In this document: one piece after another, positions 1 through 8,769 of the stretch
Position numbering within the stretch: position 1 is the stretch's first letter
Layout: each line of letters opens with the position of its first letter
Assembly: GCF_002910915.1 (NCBI RefSeq)
Contig: NZ_NEUF01000114.1
Coordinates: 1 to 44,409, forward strand
Direction: 5' to 3'
Source of the DNA: Streptomyces sp. SM10
Lineage (GTDB): Bacteria > Actinomycetota > Actinomycetes > Streptomycetales > Streptomycetaceae
DNA: 44,409 nucleotides
Program-made: the position numbers and the translations under genes
The notes under the pieces: model-generated
Told to the model about the DNA's origin: nothing
Databases searched by the model: none
Seen by the model: only the letters and a program-made list of their open reading frames with translations

Positions 1-2
1 CG

Positions 3-1235
3 CGCCCGTCCTCGCCGCCCACTCCGCCCGTCCGGCCGCAACCGCCCGCGCCGTCCGACCCGCCCGCATCCGCCTCGCAGACGGACGACGGCGCCCTCGA
101 CACGGACGGGGCCGGCTCGGGCACCCCGTCCCGCCTCATGCCGCCCCCGCTCACGATCGCCGCGGACCACGCCTACGCGGCGCGGCTGACCGCGACGGGG
201 GAGGCGGCCGAGCCGGCCTGGTCCGCCGAGCGCTGGACGCTCGACGGCCCCGAGCCCTACGCCGTTCTCCTCCCCCTCGACCGCCCGGAGGAGGCCGGCT
301 CCGACGTGCTGCCGCTCTCGGACGGGCGGGTCCTGATCCGGCGGGAGGTGACGGCCGGGCGGCACACGTTCTCGCTGCTCTATCCGACCGGGCCGGGCAC
401 GGGCGAACTCCCCCTGGGCTCGCTCGACTGCACGGAGCTCACGCTCCTGCCCCCGTCCCCGGACGGCATGAGCGCCTATGCCCTGCTTCCCGGCGCCCGC
501 TCCACCGGCATCTGGCTGGTGGCGGGCGGCGCGTTCGGCCCCGAGCACGTCGCCGACGTCCCCGGCCGCTGTTCGGGGGGCGCGTGGCTGGACCGCGAGG
601 GCCGGTTGCTCGCCCTGGACCGGCGGATGCCGGGGGGCGGCCCGGTGAAGGCGGTCGTCGTGGACCTGGAGCGCGGCGGCGAGGTGAGCCCGCTGCTGCA
701 GATCGCCCCGGAGAGCAACGACCGCCTGCTGCTGGCCGACGCCGACAGCGGCCTGCTGCTGGTCCGCTCGGACGCGCCCGGCCACGACCGGCTCGGCTGG
801 GGGGTGCTCGGCAGCTGCCTCCCGGTGCGGTTCCCCGAGTGCCTGCGCGCACCTGACGAGAGGCTGACGCCCTTCGCCGTGCAGCCGGGCCAGATGCTGA
901 TGCCGGAGAGCTGCGCGGTGGCCCTGCGCATCGACGGTGCCGCGGGCAGCTGGGTGGGGCTGTGGCGTCCCACCGGGCGCCGGCTGCACCAGTTCAGGGC
1001 GCCCGACGGATGGATGGCCGGATCCGGATTCTGGACCCGGGACGGAGTGCTGCACCTGCCGTACGCGCAGAAGGGCGCCCCCTGCGCCGTGGCGTTGCTG
1101 GAGACCCCCGCCGACGAGCCGGACCCGGTCGTCGCGAACGGAACGGACGGCTCCGGGACCGCCCCGGCCCCCGCAGCGTGCAAGCCCGTTCCTCTGGGGC
1201 AGGCGCCCCTCACCGGACGCACGGCACCTGGATAA
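3..1235 (+). CDS. Hypothetical protein, 5'-truncated, Pro-rich linker plus beta-rich domain
   Basis: The reading frame is open to the left edge, so the real start lies outside the window; the first in-frame ATG at 138 is probably internal. The visible protein begins with a Pro/Ser/Ala-rich, low-complexity linker (about 45 residues), which usually joins a membrane or signal segment to an outer domain. The remaining ~360 residues contain repeated short blocks such as GAWLDREGRLLALD and GSWVGLWRPTGRRLHQF, spaced like blades of a beta-propeller. No catalytic motif was recognised. A few Cys residues are scattered (SLDC, GRCSGG, GSCLPVRFPEC, ESCAV), which suits an extracytoplasmic protein. It ends with an Ala/Pro-rich tail. 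Function unknown; the propeller idea is inference from repeat spacing only. Confidence 0.6.
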   Translation, partial: RPSSPPTPPVRPQPPAPSDPPASASQTDDGALDTDGAGSGTPSRLMPPPLTIAADHAYAARLTATGEAAEPAWSAERWTLDGPEPYAVLLPLDRPEEAGSDVLPLSDGRVLIRREVTAGRHTFSLLYPTGPGTGELPLGSLDCTELTLLPPSPDGMSAYALLPGARSTGIWLVAGGAFGPEHVADVPGRCSGGAWLDREGRLLALDRRMPGGGPVKAVVVDLERGGEVSPLLQIAPESNDRLLLADADSGLLLVRSDAPGHDRLGWGVLGSCLPVRFPECLRAPDERLTPFAVQPGQMLMPESCAVALRIDGAAGSWVGLWRPTGRRLHQFRAPDGWMAGSGFWTRDGVLHLPYAQKGAPCAVALLETPADEPDPVVANGTDGSGTAPAPAACKPVPLGQAPLTGRTAPG

Positions 1236-1346
1236 ACTCCGGTCAGGGCTACGCAGCCGTTCCGCGCGGACGCCGACGGTGACCGCGCCGGGCGGTGGTG
1301 GGGCTGCGACACACACGTAAGCGATTGCAACGGGGAGACTTCCCAC

Positions 1347-1523
1347 ATGTCTGAAGCCCGAACCGACACGACCCAGACGCGCCCGCCCCAGGCGGACACG
1401 GAACGGGCCGAAGCCGGCGGCTACGGAAAGCACCGAGGGGGCGCGTCCGCGGAGAGCACGACCGCACAGCCGCACGGACGTCACCGCCGCCCCTCCGAAG
1501 GGGGTGGCAGCGCGGCGGCCTGA
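1347..1523 (+). CDS. Small hypothetical protein, 58 aa
   Basis: ATG at 1347 follows a good ribosome-binding site (GGGGAG at 1332-1337). The 58-residue product is hydrophilic, rich in Thr, Arg, His, Gly and Ala, and lacks Cys, membrane segments and a signal peptide. It contains the short blocks GGYGKHRGG and GRHRRPSEGG. The gene stands alone and is closed by a perfect 12-bp terminator hairpin 20 bases downstream, which supports it being a real transcription unit. No function can be assigned. It could be a small regulatory or stress protein, or a peptide precursor, but no modifying enzyme lies next to it. Confidence 0.6.
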   Translation: MSEARTDTTQTRPPQADTERAEAGGYGKHRGGASAESTTAQPHGRHRRPSEGGGSAAA

Positions 1524-1542
1524 TCCGCTCGATCCGGCCACA

Positions 1543-1578
1543 GAGGGCCGTCACAGCCATCCGGCGGTGACGGCCCTC
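1543..1578 (+). terminator. Intrinsic terminator-type hairpin
   Basis: A perfect 12-bp stem (1543-1554 with 1567-1578, arm GAGGGCCGTCAC) has a 12-base loop. It lies between the 58-aa gene and the ABC transporter operon. There is only a weak T tract after it, as usual in Streptomyces. Confidence 0.75.
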
Positions 1579-1663
1579 GCGTGTTTCCCCCGCAGGGCCC
1601 CGGTCCCACCCGGGACATTTGTCATGGGCGAGTCCGTACATGCGCCCCTGCCGGAGGAGAGCC

Positions 1664-2668
1664 GTGTTCCGTAGCGTCATGGTCATGGAGCAGACGACGG
1701 AGACACGGCCAACGGCCTTGCGGGAAAAGGGAATCGCGACGAAGGACCCGGCGGTGTGTTTCACCGCAACCGTCAAGACGTTCGGCCGGGCGGGACACAC
1801 GGTCCGGGCCGTCGACGGCATCGACCTCACGATCGAGCGCGGCGAGACGGTCGCCCTCCTGGGCCGTAACGGCGCGGGCAAGTCCACCACCGTCGGTCTG
1901 CTGCTGGGACTCGACGTCCCCGACTCCGGGACCGTGCGGCTCCTGGGCCGGACACCGGACCGGGCGGTCCGGGCCGGGCTGGTCGGTGCCATGCTCCAGG
2001 AAGGACGCCCCATCCCCCGGGTGACGGTGCGTGAGCTGGTCACCTTCGTCGCCTCCACCTACCCGCGCCCCCTGCCGGTCGCCGAGGCACTCGACCTGGC
2101 GGGGACGACCGCGTACGCGGACCGGCGCATCGACAAGCTGTCCGGCGGCCAGATGCAGCGGGTCCGCTTCGCCGTCGCGCTGGCGGGCGATCCGGAGCTG
2201 ATCGTGCTGGACGAGCCGACCGCCGCCCTGGACGTCGAGGCGAGGCGCGCCTTCTGGGACTCGATGCGGGCGTACGCGAGGCGGGGGAACACCGTGCTGT
2301 TCTCCACCCACCACCTGGAGGAGGCGGACGAGAACGCCGACCGGATCGTGGTCGTCGACCGGGGCCGGATCGTCGCGGACGGCACCGGCGGGTCGATCCG
2401 GCGGGCGGCGGGCGGCAGCCTGGTCTCCGTCGACCTGGCGGGCCGCCCGGCCGACGGGCTGGAGCTGTTGCCGGGCGTCGTCGGCGTCGACGTACGCGGG
2501 GGCCGGGCGCTGCTGCGCACGGACGACCCGGACGCGACCGTGGTGGAGCTCGCCCGGATCGGGGCAGTCCACGGCATCCGGGTGAGCGGTGCCACGCTCG
2601 AGGACGCCTTCCTCGCCCTGACCTCGCCCGAAGCGCCGGGCACCACCGTGAAGGAGTCCGTCCGATGA
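1664..2668 (+). CDS. ABC-2 type transporter ATP-binding protein
   Basis: This is the nucleotide-binding subunit of an ABC exporter (334 aa). It hydrolyses ATP on the cytoplasmic face of the permease encoded next. Visible motifs are Walker A LLGRNGAGKSTT, ABC signature LSGGQMQR, Walker B LIVLDEP followed by the D-loop, and the H-loop STHHLEEAD. A C-terminal extension of about 90 residues is typical of the drug/lipid DrrA-like branch. The start was placed at GTG 1664 because GGAGGAG (1653-1659) precedes it; the frame is open further upstream to an ATG at 1619. Its stop overlaps the permease start (ATGA), so the two are translationally coupled. The substrate is unknown. Confidence 0.93.
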   Translation: MFRSVMVMEQTTETRPTALREKGIATKDPAVCFTATVKTFGRAGHTVRAVDGIDLTIERGETVALLGRNGAGKSTTVGLLLGLDVPDSGTVRLLGRTPDRAVRAGLVGAMLQEGRPIPRVTVRELVTFVASTYPRPLPVAEALDLAGTTAYADRRIDKLSGGQMQRVRFAVALAGDPELIVLDEPTAALDVEARRAFWDSMRAYARRGNTVLFSTHHLEEADENADRIVVVDRGRIVADGTGGSIRRAAGGSLVSVDLAGRPADGLELLPGVVGVDVRGGRALLRTDDPDATVVELARIGAVHGIRVSGATLEDAFLALTSPEAPGTTVKESVR

Positions 2669-3387
2669 CCGCGTACATCCTGCTGGAGATCCGCCGGACC
2701 CTGCGCGACACCACGTTCCTGGTCTTCGGGGCCGGCATGCCGGTCCTGATGTACCTGCTCTTCACCAACGTGGGCGGGGGCGGCGACTACGACGACTGGA
2801 AGGCCGCGTCGATGGTCGGCATGGCCGCCTACGGGGCGCTCGTCTCGGCCATGGCCATCGGCACGGGCATCGCCTCCGACAAGTCCCTCGGCTGGCTCCA
2901 GCAGTTGCGGACGACCCCCCTGGGGCCGGGACGTGCGGTGACGGGCCGGGCCGTCAGCGGTTCGGTGACGGTGCTGCCGACGATCCTGGCCGTCCTGGTG
3001 GCGGGCGCCTCGGTCAACGGGGTGCGGATGGCGGCCTGGCAGTGGACCGTCCTGGTGCTGCTCCTGTGGGTCGGTGTGCTGCCGTTCACCCTGCTCGGCA
3101 TCGGCAACGGCTACCGGCTCACCCCGCAGGCGACCGGGGTGGTCAACATGGCCTGTCTGACGGGGTTCGCGGTCATCGGCGGACTCTGGTTCCCGCTCGA
3201 ACTGTTCCCGGGGTGGCTACGCTCGGTCGGAGAGTTCACGCCGGCGTACGGATTCGCCGACCTGGGCCGGTCGGTGGTCTCCGAGCACGCCCCGGGGGCC
3301 GGTGCGGTGGCGGTGCTCGCCGGCTGGCTGCTGCTGTTCGGCGCCTACGCCGTTTTCTCCTACCGTCGGTCCGCCCGGACCGTGTGA
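2665..3387 (+). CDS. ABC-2 type transporter permease
   Basis: This is the membrane subunit (240 aa) of the exporter, with about six hydrophobic segments and the ABC2_membrane arrangement. The first helix is near residues 17-35, there is a long cytoplasmic stretch after it, and a final helix precedes a basic tail (FSYRRSARTV). It overlaps the ATPase gene by four bases and is followed after 11 bases by the histidine kinase, so exporter and two-component system form one operon. In such DesK/DesR-linked systems the exporter often responds to membrane or antibiotic stress. That role is inferred from layout, not shown by the sequence. Confidence 0.92.
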   Translation: MTAYILLEIRRTLRDTTFLVFGAGMPVLMYLLFTNVGGGGDYDDWKAASMVGMAAYGALVSAMAIGTGIASDKSLGWLQQLRTTPLGPGRAVTGRAVSGSVTVLPTILAVLVAGASVNGVRMAAWQWTVLVLLLWVGVLPFTLLGIGNGYRLTPQATGVVNMACLTGFAVIGGLWFPLELFPGWLRSVGEFTPAYGFADLGRSVVSEHAPGAGAVAVLAGWLLLFGAYAVFSYRRSARTV

Positions 3388-3398
3388 TCGGAGTGAGC

Positions 3399-4613
3399 AT
3401 GTCCCGCGCATCACGAGCGAACCGCCCGGGGAGAGGGTTCCGCCGCGGCAGACGGGACCGGCGGCCGGGGCCTCCCGGACCGTTCGCCCTGCTGCCGTGG
3501 CTGCTGCTCGGGCTGGGCGCCTTCTCCAATCTCTGGCAGGGCGAGACCTCGAACCCCTGGATCGGCGGCCTGGGGCTGTTGGCCTTCAACTCCCTCTACG
3601 TGAACGTGGTGTTCCGGGGCTTCGACAAGCGCAAGAGGGAGAGCACCACCTCGTACGTGCTGCTGGCCGCCATGGGCGCGGTCACCTTCTCCCTGGCCAT
3701 CGGCTACGGAGGGAGCTGGCTGCTGTTCTTCCCGCTGCTCTCCCTGGCCTGCGGCACGATCCTGCGGGGCAGGCCGCTCGGTTGGGGGCTGGTCACCCTG
3801 GCGGTCTGCGGGTGCCTGGTGGCCGTGTGGCGCGGCGACCACGCCTCGGAGCCGTGGACGATCGGGTACGGCACCCTCCTCTCGGGTGCCGTGACGGCCG
3901 CGATCCTCACGCTGTCCGAGACGGTCATGGAGCTGCGCGCGACCCGGGAGGAGCTCGCCCGCAGCGCGGTCGAGCAGGAGCGTCTGCGCTTCTCGCGCGA
4001 TCTGCACGACCTGCTCGGCCACACCCTGTCGGTCGTCGTCGTGAAGTCGGAGGCGGCGCGCAGGCTCGCCCCGCACGACCTCGACGCCGCGATCGGGCAG
4101 GTCACCGACATCGAGTCCGTGGGCCGTCAGGCCCTCACCGAGATCCGCGAGGCGGTGACCGGGTACCGCGAGGGCAGTCTGGCCACCGAGCTGGACCGGG
4201 CAGGACCGGTGCTGGCCGCCGCGGGGATCGAGGCGGTGGTCCACCGCTCGGGGCCACCGCCGGCCCCGGGGACCGACGCGCTGCTCGGCTGGGTGGCGCG
4301 GGAGGCGGTCACCAACGCCGTACGCCACAGCGGCGGGACGCGCTGCGTGTTCACGCTCGCCTCCACACCGGAGCGGGTCCGGCTGACCGTGGCGGACGAC
4401 GGAGCCGGTCCGGAGCACCCCGGGGGCCCGGTGGACGGAACGGGGCTGAAGGGGCTGGCCGAGCGGCTGGCCGCCGCCGGGGGCTCCCTGGAGTCGGGCC
4501 CGGGGACGGACGGCGGCTTCGTGGTGACGGCGGAGCTGCCGGCCGAGGCGCGGAGCGGGTCCGGGGGTACCGCTGCCGACGGTGCCCCGTCGGGCCGGTC
4601 GGAGTGCGGCTGA
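3399..4613 (+). CDS. DesK-like sensor histidine kinase (HisKA_3)
   Basis: This membrane sensor kinase (404 aa) autophosphorylates on His and passes the phosphate to the response regulator at 4753. The N-terminus is basic (residues 1-27), followed by about five or six membrane helices up to residue 175 and a short coiled coil (METREELARSA-like). The dimerisation/phosphoacceptor motif RFSRDLHDLLGH places the His at about residue 203. The C-terminal HATPase_c domain shows the N box (EAVTNAVRHSGG) and G boxes (ADDGAG, GTGLKGLAERL). ATG 3399 has GGAG six bases upstream. There is no large extracytoplasmic domain, so the signal is probably sensed within the membrane. The last residues are encoded by the first copy of a 34-bp tandem repeat that runs past the stop. 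Confidence 0.93.
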   Translation: MSRASRANRPGRGFRRGRRDRRPGPPGPFALLPWLLLGLGAFSNLWQGETSNPWIGGLGLLAFNSLYVNVVFRGFDKRKRESTTSYVLLAAMGAVTFSLAIGYGGSWLLFFPLLSLACGTILRGRPLGWGLVTLAVCGCLVAVWRGDHASEPWTIGYGTLLSGAVTAAILTLSETVMELRATREELARSAVEQERLRFSRDLHDLLGHTLSVVVVKSEAARRLAPHDLDAAIGQVTDIESVGRQALTEIREAVTGYREGSLATELDRAGPVLAAAGIEAVVHRSGPPPAPGTDALLGWVAREAVTNAVRHSGGTRCVFTLASTPERVRLTVADDGAGPEHPGGPVDGTGLKGLAERLAAAGGSLESGPGTDGGFVVTAELPAEARSGSGGTAADGAPSGRSECG

Positions 4614-4711
4614 CGGATGCCCCGCCGGAACGGGTCGACCACGGCAGACGGATGCCCCACCGGACCGGTCGGGTGCGGCTGACGGGTGCTCCACCGGGCC
4701 GGGTGGCGGCG
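4575..4711. repeat. Degenerate tandem repeat, about 34 bp x 4
   Basis: Four imperfect copies lie at 4575-4608, 4609-4643, 4644-4677 and 4678-4711. Each starts near GACGGATGCCCC and continues with CCGGACCGGTCGGGTGCG-like sequence. Copy 1 is inside the kinase gene, the kinase stop codon lies at the start of copy 2, and copies 3-4 fill the gap before the response regulator. Confidence 0.8.
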
Positions 4712-4740
4712 TCGGGACTCCGCCGGGTCCCCGGCCGCCC

Positions 4741-4755
4741 TACGCTGAGCCCGTG
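4741..4755 (+). promoter_or_regulatory. Putative leaderless promoter of the response regulator
   Basis: TACGCT (fits the TANNNT -10 rule) is followed by exactly six bases and then the GTG start at 4753. This spacing is typical of leaderless actinobacterial genes and would let the regulator be made apart from the operon. No ribosome-binding site is present. No clear -35 was identified. Confidence 0.5.
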
Positions 4756-5394
4756 AACGAGATGCCGCAGGACCACCGGCCGACCGGTTCGGTACGCATC
4801 CTGCTCGCCGAGGACCAGGGCATGATGCGCAGCGCGCTCGCCCTGCTGCTCGGGATGGAGCCGGACTTCGAGGTGGTCGCGCAGGTGGCCGCCGGGGACG
4901 AGATCGTGGACGCGGCGCTCCTGGCCCGTCCGGACGTGGCGCTGCTGGACATCGAGCTCCCGGGCCGCAGTGGCCTGGACGCGGCCGCGGATCTGCGGAC
5001 CGAGGTCCCGGACTGCCGGGTGCTGATCCTGACGACCTTCGGCAGGCCCGGCTATCTCCGGCGTGCCATGGAGGCCGGGGCCTCGGGCTTCCTGGTGAAG
5101 GACGGTCCCGTGGGGGATCTGGCGAAGGCGATCCGGCAGGTGCTGGGCGGCGAGACGGTGATCGATCCGGCGCTGGCCGCCGCGGCCCTGGGTGCGGGGC
5201 CCAGCCCTCTGACCCCGAGGGAGAGGGATGCGCTCAACGCCTCCGTGGACGGGGCGACGGTCTCCGACATCGCGGCGAAGCTGAGCCTGTCGGAGTCCAC
5301 GGTCCGCAACTACCTCTCCTCGGCCATCGGCAAGACGGGCACCCGCAACCGCACGGAGGCGATGCGGGCGGCGCGTCGCGAGGGCTGGCTCTGA
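4753..5394 (+). CDS. NarL/LuxR-family response regulator
   Basis: This is the cytoplasmic transcription factor (213 aa) paired with the kinase just upstream. The receiver domain (about residues 14-130) has the acidic pair ED at 20-21, the phospho-acceptor Asp in DVALLDIELPG (about D66), the Thr in ILTTF and the Lys in FLVKD. The C-terminal LuxR-type helix-turn-helix contains LTPRERDAL and SDIAAKLSLSESTVRNYLSS, followed by RNRTEAMRAA. The start is taken at GTG 4753; the frame is open upstream through the tandem repeat but has no better start. The likely target is the ABC exporter operon promoter upstream of 1664. Confidence 0.93.
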   Translation: MNEMPQDHRPTGSVRILLAEDQGMMRSALALLLGMEPDFEVVAQVAAGDEIVDAALLARPDVALLDIELPGRSGLDAAADLRTEVPDCRVLILTTFGRPGYLRRAMEAGASGFLVKDGPVGDLAKAIRQVLGGETVIDPALAAAALGAGPSPLTPRERDALNASVDGATVSDIAAKLSLSESTVRNYLSSAIGKTGTRNRTEAMRAARREGWL

Positions 5395-5440
5395 AGCCCC
5401 CTCACAGCTCTGACGCACCCTCGCCCGGGGAGCGGGCCCC

Positions 5441-6958
5441 TCAGGCCTCCGGGGAGTGCAGCGCCGGCGCGGGCTCGTCGGTGGACCCTCCGGCCGGTCC
5501 CTCCGCGCGTGCGACAGGGCGTCCGCTGCCCCTCTTCTTCGTACGGCTGCCCGGCAGCCAGAGCAGCATCATCACCGCTCCGGCCACCAGCACCACGGCG
5601 GACGTGCGGAAGGCGAGGGCGTACCCGGCGGTGATCTCGGCGGTCCCCGTGGAGCCCGCGGTGCGGGCCGCGGCGACGGTGGAGAGCACGGCGAGGCCCA
5701 GCGCACCGCCCATCGTGCGGGAGGTGTTGACCAGTCCGGAGACGAGTCCGGCGTCGCCGGGCGCCGCACCGGAGGTGGCGAGCGTGGCCAGCGGGGTGGA
5801 GGCCAGTCCGGCCCCGGCCATCATCAGGACGCCGGGTAGGCAGACCGAGGTGAGGTAGGAGCCGTCCACACCCATGGTGGACTGCCAGCCGAATCCGGCG
5901 GCTGCGACCAGGGCGCCGGCGACCGCGAGGGGCTTGGCGCCGGTCCGCGCCATGATCGAGGGCGCGGCCTTTGCGCCGATGAACACGGCGGCGGAGCTCG
6001 GCACGAGCGCGAAGCCGGCCTCCAGCGGCGTGTAGCCCAGCACGTTCTGGGCGTAGACGGTCATGAAGTACCACATGCAGAAGGTCGCCGACCCGAGCAG
6101 CAGCATCGACACGTTCGCCGCCGAGACGGCGCGGACGCCGAGCACCCGCAGCGGCATCAGGGGCGCGGCGGCCCGGGATTCCACCAGGACGAAGATGCCG
6201 AGCAGGGCCAGGCCCCCCAGCAGGGGCACCAGGGTGGCGGCGGAGGTCCAGCCGGAGGCCTCGGTCTGCACGATGCCGTACGCCGTGGCCGCCAGGCCCG
6301 CCGTGACCAGCACCGCGCCCAGCAGGTCCACGCGGCGCCGGTCGCCGGCCCGGCCCTCGGCCAGCCACACCGCCGCGCCGGCGATGACGAGGACGCCGAT
6401 CGGCACGTTGACGAGGAGGACCCACCGCCAGGAGAGGGTGTCGGTGAGCACCCCGCCGATCAGCCCGCCGGCCGCTCCGCCGCCCGCGCCGACCGCCATC
6501 CAGGTGCCGATCGCCCTGGTCCGCGCCGGTCCCTCGGGGACGGCGGCGGTGAGGATGGTGAGCGTCGCGGGGGAGAGCACGGCGGCGCCGAGCCCCTGCC
6601 CCGCGCGGGCGGCGAGGAGTTGCCAACCCTCCTGGGCGAAGCCGCCGGCCAGCGAGGCCGCGGTGAAGAGGCCGAGCCCGGTCAGGAACATGCGCTTGCG
6701 GCCGTAGATGTCGGCCGCCCGTCCGCCGAGCAGCATGAAGCCGGCGAAGGCGATGGAGTAGGCGTTGACGACCCACTGGAGTCCGGGGGCGCTCAGGCCC
6801 AGGTCGGTGCGCATGGACGGCAGCGCCACGTTGACGACGGACACGTCGAGGACGACCAGGAACTGGCCGGTGCAGGCGGCGGCGACCACGGCCCACGTGC
6901 GGGTCCTCGATCGGGCGGGCGGCCGCGTGGGCGTGGAGTCGTCAACCATGGGTGTCAT
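5441..6958 (-). CDS. MFS transporter, DHA2 (EmrB/QacA-type) efflux family
   Basis: This is a drug:proton antiporter-type membrane protein (about 505 aa) with some 14 hydrophobic segments. Family motifs are LDVSVVNVALP in helix 1, GGRAADIYGRKRMFLTG (motif A) in the loop after helix 2, and a GLGAA/P-rich helix 5 region (motif C-like GGAAGGLIGG). The C-terminal tail is cytoplasmic and basic (SRTKKRGSGR). Two close starts are possible, ATG 6958 and ATG 6949; neither has a strong ribosome-binding site. The stop faces the response-regulator stop (convergent, 46 bases apart). It is divergent from another MFS gene. Substrate unknown; no adjacent regulator gene is present. Confidence 0.9.
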   Translation of the reverse strand: MTPMVDDSTPTRPPARSRTRTWAVVAAACTGQFLVVLDVSVVNVALPSMRTDLGLSAPGLQWVVNAYSIAFAGFMLLGGRAADIYGRKRMFLTGLGLFTAASLAGGFAQEGWQLLAARAGQGLGAAVLSPATLTILTAAVPEGPARTRAIGTWMAVGAGGGAAGGLIGGVLTDTLSWRWVLLVNVPIGVLVIAGAAVWLAEGRAGDRRRVDLLGAVLVTAGLAATAYGIVQTEASGWTSAATLVPLLGGLALLGIFVLVESRAAAPLMPLRVLGVRAVSAANVSMLLLGSATFCMWYFMTVYAQNVLGYTPLEAGFALVPSSAAVFIGAKAAPSIMARTGAKPLAVAGALVAAAGFGWQSTMGVDGSYLTSVCLPGVLMMAGAGLASTPLATLATSGAAPGDAGLVSGLVNTSRTMGGALGLAVLSTVAAARTAGSTGTAEITAGYALAFRTSAVVLVAGAVMMLLWLPGSRTKKRGSGRPVARAEGPAGGSTDEPAPALHSPEA

Positions 6959-7202
6959 ACTCGCAGGCCGCTCACGCCCCGTACATCGGTTTCGGGTCCC
7001 CCTTCGGTCCCCCCGGATCTCCGCCCCTCGGCGTAGGGCCTTCGCCGACGTCCCGCTTTTTACGCCTCGTTCACCGGAATATCGCGGGCGTACGGAAGCA
7101 TTCAACATGCACACACTTGGCGGGCGGCGCGGTCCGCACGCGCGCCGCCGCACGCTCCACCCCTCGACCTTGACGAACTTCCCCTGCCCGGAGGCCACAC
7201 GT

Positions 7203-8741
7203 ATGCGACGGACGACGATCGGACAGCAGGGCTCGCGCACGGCGCTCCCCGGCCCGCGCGGGGACAAGGGCGGCGGTGTCGTTCCCGTACTCGCTTTCGC
7301 GGGGATCACCGTCGCGGTGATGCAGACCCTGCTCGTCCCCGTCATCAAGGACCTGCCGTCCCTGCTCGGCACCGACCCGGCGAACGCGACCTGGGTCATG
7401 ACGGCGACCCTGCTCGCCGGGGCCGTCGCGACCCCGATCATGGGCCGGCTCGGTGATCTCCACGGCAAGCGGCGAATGCTGCTGGCCAGCCTCGCCGTGA
7501 TGGTGGTCGGCTCGCTGATCTGCGCCTCCACCGACGAGCTGGTCGTCATGATCGCCGGCCGGGCGCTCCAGGGCTTCGCCATGGGGGCGATCCCGCTGGG
7601 GATCGGCATCATGCGCGACGTGCTGCCCCGCGAGAAGCTCGGCTCGGCGATGGCGCTGATGAGCTCGTCCATAGGCGTGGGCGGCGGACTGGCGCTGCCG
7701 GCCGCCGCGCTCGTCGCGCAGCACGCCGACTGGCACGCGCTGTTCCTCGGTTCGGCCGCGCTGGGAGTGCTGGCCATGACGCTGACGGTCCTCGTCGTGC
7801 CGGAGCCCCCGCTCCGCGCGCCGGGGCGCTTCGACCTGGTCGGCGCGCTGGGGCTCTCGCTCGGACTGGTCTGCCTGCTGCTGCCCGTCACCAAGGGCGG
7901 CGACTGGGGCTGGTCCTCTCCCCTGACGCTCGGTCTGATCGGCGCCTCCGTGGTGGTCCTGGTGCTGTGGGGCCTGTTCGAGCTGCGCTCCCCGGCGCCG
8001 CTGGTCGATCTGCGCACCAGTGCCCGCCGTGAGGTGCTCCTCACCAACCTCGTCTCGATCATGGTCGGTGTCGCCTTCTACGCCGTCTCGCTGGTCCTGC
8101 CGCAGCTGCTCCAGCTGCCCGCTTCGACGGGCTACGGCCTGGGGCAGTCGATGGTGGTGGCAGGGCTCTGCGTGGCGCCGCTGGGTCTGACGATGATGTT
8201 CGTGGCCCCCCTCTACGCGAGGATCTCCGCCCGCCGCGGCCCCAAGGTCTCCCTGATGCTCGGCATGCTGATCATCGCCATCGGCTACGGCGCGGGCCTC
8301 GGCCTGATGAGCGCCGCCTGGCAGACCGTCGTGATCGCCGTGGTGCTCGGGGCGGGGATCGGGCTCGCGTACTCCTCGCTCCCCGCCCTGATCATCGGGG
8401 CGGTCGACGCGTCCGAGACGGGGGCGGCCAACGGCCTGAACACGCTGATGCGGTCGATCGGCACCTCGCTGTCGAGCGCGGTCATCGGCATGGTCCTGGC
8501 GAACACCTCGGTGCGGATGGGCGCCGTCGACGTCCCCAGCATGGAGGGCTTCCGGACCTCGTTCATGATCGCCACCGGTGCCGTGCTGATCGGCCTGGTG
8601 CTGGCCGCGTTCCTGCCGGCGCAGCGGCCCGCGCGCCCGGTGCTGCTGGCCAGCAGCGCCGGCGACGCGCTCACCGCCGCGGAGTCCGCCCCCGCGGCGG
8701 CCCCGGTCAGCGCACCGGAGCGTCGAACCCCGGCTCCGTAG
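7203..8741 (+). CDS. MFS transporter, DHA2-like (14 TM)
   Basis: This 512-residue membrane transporter starts at ATG 7203 behind GGAGG (7190-7194). Helix 1 carries VLAFAGITVAVMQTLLVPVI. It is followed by the motif A region MGRLGDLHGKRRMLL and the helix 5 motif GVGGGLALPAAALVAQ (motif C-like). About 14 helices are visible, ending with VLIGLVLAAFLPA and an Ala-rich cytoplasmic tail. The first helix lacks the usual acidic residue (LDxTxxN) of QacA-type pumps and has Gln-Thr instead, so its transport chemistry may differ. It is divergent from the MFS gene at 5441-6958, sharing a 244-base intergenic region with no clear operator. Substrate unknown. Confidence 0.9.
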   Translation: MRRTTIGQQGSRTALPGPRGDKGGGVVPVLAFAGITVAVMQTLLVPVIKDLPSLLGTDPANATWVMTATLLAGAVATPIMGRLGDLHGKRRMLLASLAVMVVGSLICASTDELVVMIAGRALQGFAMGAIPLGIGIMRDVLPREKLGSAMALMSSSIGVGGGLALPAAALVAQHADWHALFLGSAALGVLAMTLTVLVVPEPPLRAPGRFDLVGALGLSLGLVCLLLPVTKGGDWGWSSPLTLGLIGASVVVLVLWGLFELRSPAPLVDLRTSARREVLLTNLVSIMVGVAFYAVSLVLPQLLQLPASTGYGLGQSMVVAGLCVAPLGLTMMFVAPLYARISARRGPKVSLMLGMLIIAIGYGAGLGLMSAAWQTVVIAVVLGAGIGLAYSSLPALIIGAVDASETGAANGLNTLMRSIGTSLSSAVIGMVLANTSVRMGAVDVPSMEGFRTSFMIATGAVLIGLVLAAFLPAQRPARPVLLASSAGDALTAAESAPAAAPVSAPERRTPAP

Positions 8742-8769
8742 CCAGCAGCCACGAGACGTCGGTGCCGGC

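Noticed and set aside
6959..8062. N-terminal extension of the minus-strand MFS frame across the divergent MFS gene
   Set aside because: The extension is Ser/Arg/Thr-rich and antisense to a real transporter gene, and it starts before the helix 1 motif. The true start is at 6958 or 6949.
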